DNA of 7,877 nt. Source: an uncultured Eubacteriales bacterium (lineage in GTDB: Bacteria > Bacillota_A > Clostridia > Christensenellales > Aristaeellaceae). Of this stretch, positions 5,843 through 7,877 are shown one piece after another. The stretch is taken from positions 1-7,877 of the forward strand of contig ONXY01000056.1 in NCBI GenBank assembly GCA_900321945.1. The letters run 5' to 3'. Made by a program: the position numbers and the translations under genes. The notes under the pieces are model-generated. The model was not told where the DNA came from and did no database searches. It saw only the letters and a program-made list of their open reading frames with translations. Numbering within the stretch: position 1 is the first letter of the stretch; the number at the start of each line of letters is the position of its first letter.

Positions 5843-6544
5843 ATGGATAAGTTCGAAGCTTTATGGGCGTATCAGACCGAGGATATCAAGGCGGACGCCA
5901 TCGCCAACGAGATCAGGCGCTCGCCGACCCGGCAGAAGCTGGAAAAGTCCCGGGATTTTATCATGGAGCGCCAGAAGCTGTATAAGCAGATCGAGGGCAG
6001 CATCGCCGGCATCGCGGACCGGAAGGACGTGCTGGAGCAGGCGCTGGAAAAGGCGATCGAGCGGATGGAAAGCCTGAAGGACCGGATGGCCGGGCTGGAC
6101 CCCGAGGATGAGGAAGCGGTTGAGGCCCTGCGGAAAGAAGCGGCGGAGACCAGAGATCAGCTTCGTTCCTTCGAGGCGGAACTGAATCACATGACCAGCG
6201 ACTCCGGCAACTACGACAAGCAGCTGCGGGCGGTCCGGCTGGAAGCGGCCAAGGCGAAGCAGGCTTTCGATCAGCTCAAGGTGGATTATGAGAACGAAAG
6301 CAAGGTCCGGAAGGCGGAGCTGGAACAGCAGCGCGCCAGGGTCAAAGCCCTGGAGGAGACCGTGGACCCGGATCTGATGGAGGAGTATCTGTCGATCAAG
6401 AAACATACCACGCCGCCGGTTTCCCGGCTGCAGTACGGACAGTGCTCCGGCTGCAACACCTCCCTGCCCTCGGCCATCCTCAGCAAGATCAGGAACGGGA
6501 CGCTGGTGGAATGCGAAACCTGCGGGCGGATGATTATTCAGTAA
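5843..6544 (+). CDS. Coiled-coil C4-type zinc-ribbon protein (COG1579 family)
   Basis: This 233-residue protein resembles the COG1579 family of predicted nucleic-acid-binding proteins. Residues about 1-178 are almost entirely charged alpha helix rich in Glu, Lys, Arg, Ala and Leu, consistent with a long antiparallel coiled coil with a break near 84-90 (GLDPEDE) and another near 119-124. The C-terminal zinc ribbon has four cysteines in two CxxC knuckles (C201/C204 and C224/C227), with LPSAILSKIRNG between them as in the family. Crystal structures of relatives show a coiled-coil hairpin next to the zinc ribbon; the cellular role is not established. The gene sits 32 bases after the Nif3 gene, a pairing recurrent in Bacillota and Actinomycetota, which hints at a shared role. 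The longer frame from 5660 is rejected because it runs through Nif3 coding sequence without a ribosome binding site. Confidence 0.9.
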   Translation: MDKFEALWAYQTEDIKADAIANEIRRSPTRQKLEKSRDFIMERQKLYKQIEGSIAGIADRKDVLEQALEKAIERMESLKDRMAGLDPEDEEAVEALRKEAAETRDQLRSFEAELNHMTSDSGNYDKQLRAVRLEAAKAKQAFDQLKVDYENESKVRKAELEQQRARVKALEETVDPDLMEEYLSIKKHTTPPVSRLQYGQCSGCNTSLPSAILSKIRNGTLVECETCGRMIIQ

Positions 6545-6576
6545 CAGGCTTCTCAGAAGAATAAGGGGCTGTGATG

Positions 6577-6602
6577 AGTGCCCGCCCTTCCGGGCGGGCA
6601 CT
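6577..6602 (+). terminator. Strong GC hairpin after the zinc-ribbon gene
   Basis: An 11-bp perfect stem (6577-6587 with 6592-6602) with the loop TTCC lies 32 bases after the stop codon. It is followed by GCGTTTAG, so the T-run is poor. It probably marks the 3' end of the housekeeping transcript as a weak or Rho-assisted terminator, or protects the message end. Confidence 0.65.
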
Positions 6603-6699
6603 GCGTTTAGCGGAGCCGTTCCCGCGGAAACAGGAAAAAGAGCCGGAAAGTCCGGAACGGCGCGGAATCCGGAAAGAAACCGAAAGAGAGGTTTACAGG
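6603..6699 (+). other. Purine-rich leader of malQ
   Basis: This 97-base stretch lies between the hairpin and malQ. GCCGTTCC (6615-6622) can pair with GGAACGGC (6654-6661), enclosing an A-rich loop, and CCGGA/TCCGG (6643-6647 with 6651-6655) offers a competing small hairpin. The word CCGGAA occurs three times. I see no convincing -35/-10 pair, so malQ may depend on read-through from upstream or on a promoter that does not resemble the sigma-A consensus. GAGAGG (6686-6691) is the likely ribosome binding site. Confidence 0.4.
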
Positions 6700-7877
6700 A
6701 TGAGAAGCGGCGGGATTCTCATGCATCTGACAAGCCTTCCGTCCCCGGGAGGAATCGGGGACCTGGGGAAGGAAGCCTATGCCTTCGCGGATTTTCTGCA
6801 GGCGTCGGGAATGAAAATCTGGCAGGTTCTGCCCGTCGGCCCTACGGGGTACGGGGAGAGCCCCTATCAGTCTACTTCCGCCTTCGCGGGCAATCCGCTG
6901 CTGATTTCCCTGCCCCTGCTCCGGGAGCAGGGACTCCTGGATTACCGGGATGAGGAGATTTTCACGCCGGCGGATCCGGAGCGGGTGGACTACGACGCGG
7001 TCCGGAAGAACAAGACGGAGCTTCTGCGCAGGGCTTTCCGGCAGAGCCGGGAGAAGACGCGGGCGGAGGCGGAGGCGTTCCGGAAGGAAAACGCCTGGGT
7101 CAGCGATTTCGCCCTGTTTTCCGCCGTAAAGAGCCATTTCGGCGAAAAGATGTGGAGCAGCTGGCCGGACCGGGGCATCCGGAACAGGCGGCTGCTTTCC
7201 CGGCTGAAATACAGCCGGATGCTGAAGGACGAGACGGACTTTCACGTGTTCTGCCAGATGCTGTTCACGCGGCAGTGGCTCGCGCTGAAGAAATACTGCA
7301 ACGACCGGGGCATTCTGCTCTTCGGGGATATGCCGATTTACGTGGCGGAGGATTCGGCGGACACGTGGACCTTTCCGAAGGTTTTTCAGCTGGACCGGAA
7401 CCGAATTCCGGAGCGTGTGGCGGGCGTGCCGCCGGACGGCTTCACCGAGGACGGACAGATGTGGGGGAATCCCCTGTACCGCTGGGACTACCTGAAAAAG
7501 AAGAACTATTTCTGGTGGGTGGACCGGATGAAATCCATGGCCCGTCTGTACGACATGGTGCGCATCGACCATTTCATCGGATTCGGGCATTACTACTCCA
7601 TTCCCTACGGCGCGCCGAACGCCCGGAACGGGAAATGGGTGGACGGTCCCGGAAGACCGCTGTTCGAAACGCTGCGGAAGGCGGTTCCCGGAATACGGAT
7701 CGTGGCGGAGGATCTGGGAGAGGTCAACGACCAGGTGCTGGATCTGATGGAATGGACGGGGTATCCCGGCATGAAGGTGATGTGCTTCGCTTTTGACGGG
7801 GACGCTTCCAATCCCCATTACCCCGGACACTATAAGGAGAACATGGTACTCTATACCGGCACCCACGACAACGACAC
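6700..7877 (+). CDS. malQ: 4-alpha-glucanotransferase (amylomaltase, GH77), 3' partial
   Basis: This cytoplasmic disproportionating enzyme transfers alpha-1,4-glucan segments between malto-oligosaccharides, releasing glucose and building longer chains for phosphorylase or glycogen use. The visible 392 codons start with RSGGILMHLTSLPSPGGIGDLG (2-23), the usual amylomaltase opening. GYGESPYQS (50-58), AGNPLLI (63-69), FGDMPIYVAEDS (208-219) and GQMWGNPLY (252-260) are further family motifs. Catalytic residues are the nucleophile D290 in RIDHF, the acid/base E337 in AEDLG, and D390 in THDND, the last residues before the window ends. These positions nearly match the Thermus enzyme (D293, E340, D395), so the full protein should be about 500 residues, of which roughly 100 are missing. 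It is the compact form without the N-terminal extension of enteric MalQ. ATG 6700 follows GAGAGG by 8 bases. Reading is intact with no frameshift. Confidence 0.95.
   Translation, partial: MRSGGILMHLTSLPSPGGIGDLGKEAYAFADFLQASGMKIWQVLPVGPTGYGESPYQSTSAFAGNPLLISLPLLREQGLLDYRDEEIFTPADPERVDYDAVRKNKTELLRRAFRQSREKTRAEAEAFRKENAWVSDFALFSAVKSHFGEKMWSSWPDRGIRNRRLLSRLKYSRMLKDETDFHVFCQMLFTRQWLALKKYCNDRGILLFGDMPIYVAEDSADTWTFPKVFQLDRNRIPERVAGVPPDGFTEDGQMWGNPLYRWDYLKKKNYFWWVDRMKSMARLYDMVRIDHFIGFGHYYSIPYGAPNARNGKWVDGPGRPLFETLRKAVPGIRIVAEDLGEVNDQVLDLMEWTGYPGMKVMCFAFDGDASNPHYPGHYKENMVLYTGTHDND

Noticed and set aside
6607..7866. A 419-codon minus-strand frame opposite malQ
   Set aside because: It lies fully antisense to a clear GH77 gene, with no family features; a GC-bias shadow.
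1..7877. CRISPR array, transposon ends, tRNA or rRNA genes, or an unknown defence system
   Set aside because: No regularly spaced repeats, transposase or cloverleaf were seen on either strand, and all coding space is explained by known families.

Overview
The window (about 60% GC by eye) carries eight protein-coding genes, all on the plus strand. It looks like a chromosomal segment of a GC-rich member of the Bacillota, probably a Clostridia-like gut or rumen bacterium. The pointers are strong AGGAG-type ribosome binding sites, a QueT-family transporter behind a preQ1-I-type riboswitch, sigma-A-like promoters, and a Nif3-family gene next to a COG1579 zinc-ribbon gene. No mobile element, CRISPR array, tRNA or rRNA is visible. 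The taxonomic call is an inference.

Region 1 (1-4172) is an alpha-glucan or malto/isomalto-oligosaccharide uptake locus. It holds the C-terminal part of a lipoprotein-type sugar-binding protein, two CUT1 ABC permeases of the MalF and MalG types, and a GH13 alpha-glucosidase whose motifs point to oligo-1,6-glucosidase. The permeases overlap by one base. A strong hairpin separates the binding protein from the first permease, and a terminator-like hairpin separates the second permease from the glucosidase, so the operon probably makes more binding protein than permease or enzyme. No ATPase subunit lies in the window. A long terminator at 4199-4245 closes the region.

Region 2 (4295-6602) is a housekeeping block. 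A promoter at 4295-4323 leads straight into a preQ1-I-type riboswitch that overlaps the ribosome binding site of queT, the substrate-binding subunit of an ECF transporter for queuosine precursors. It is followed by a Nif3/DUF34 metal-binding protein and a coiled-coil zinc-ribbon protein. A well-formed promoter lies inside the 3' end of the Nif3 gene and probably drives the zinc-ribbon gene. A GC-rich hairpin at 6577-6602 ends the block.

Region 3 (6700-7877) returns to alpha-glucan metabolism with malQ (4-alpha-glucanotransferase, GH77), cut off by the window end just after its third catalytic Asp. Imported oligosaccharides would be hydrolysed by the GH13 enzyme and rearranged by MalQ. The queuosine/Nif3/zinc-ribbon block between them is unrelated in metabolism. 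I see no clearly new system; the most informative signals are the RNA elements in the intergenic regions.
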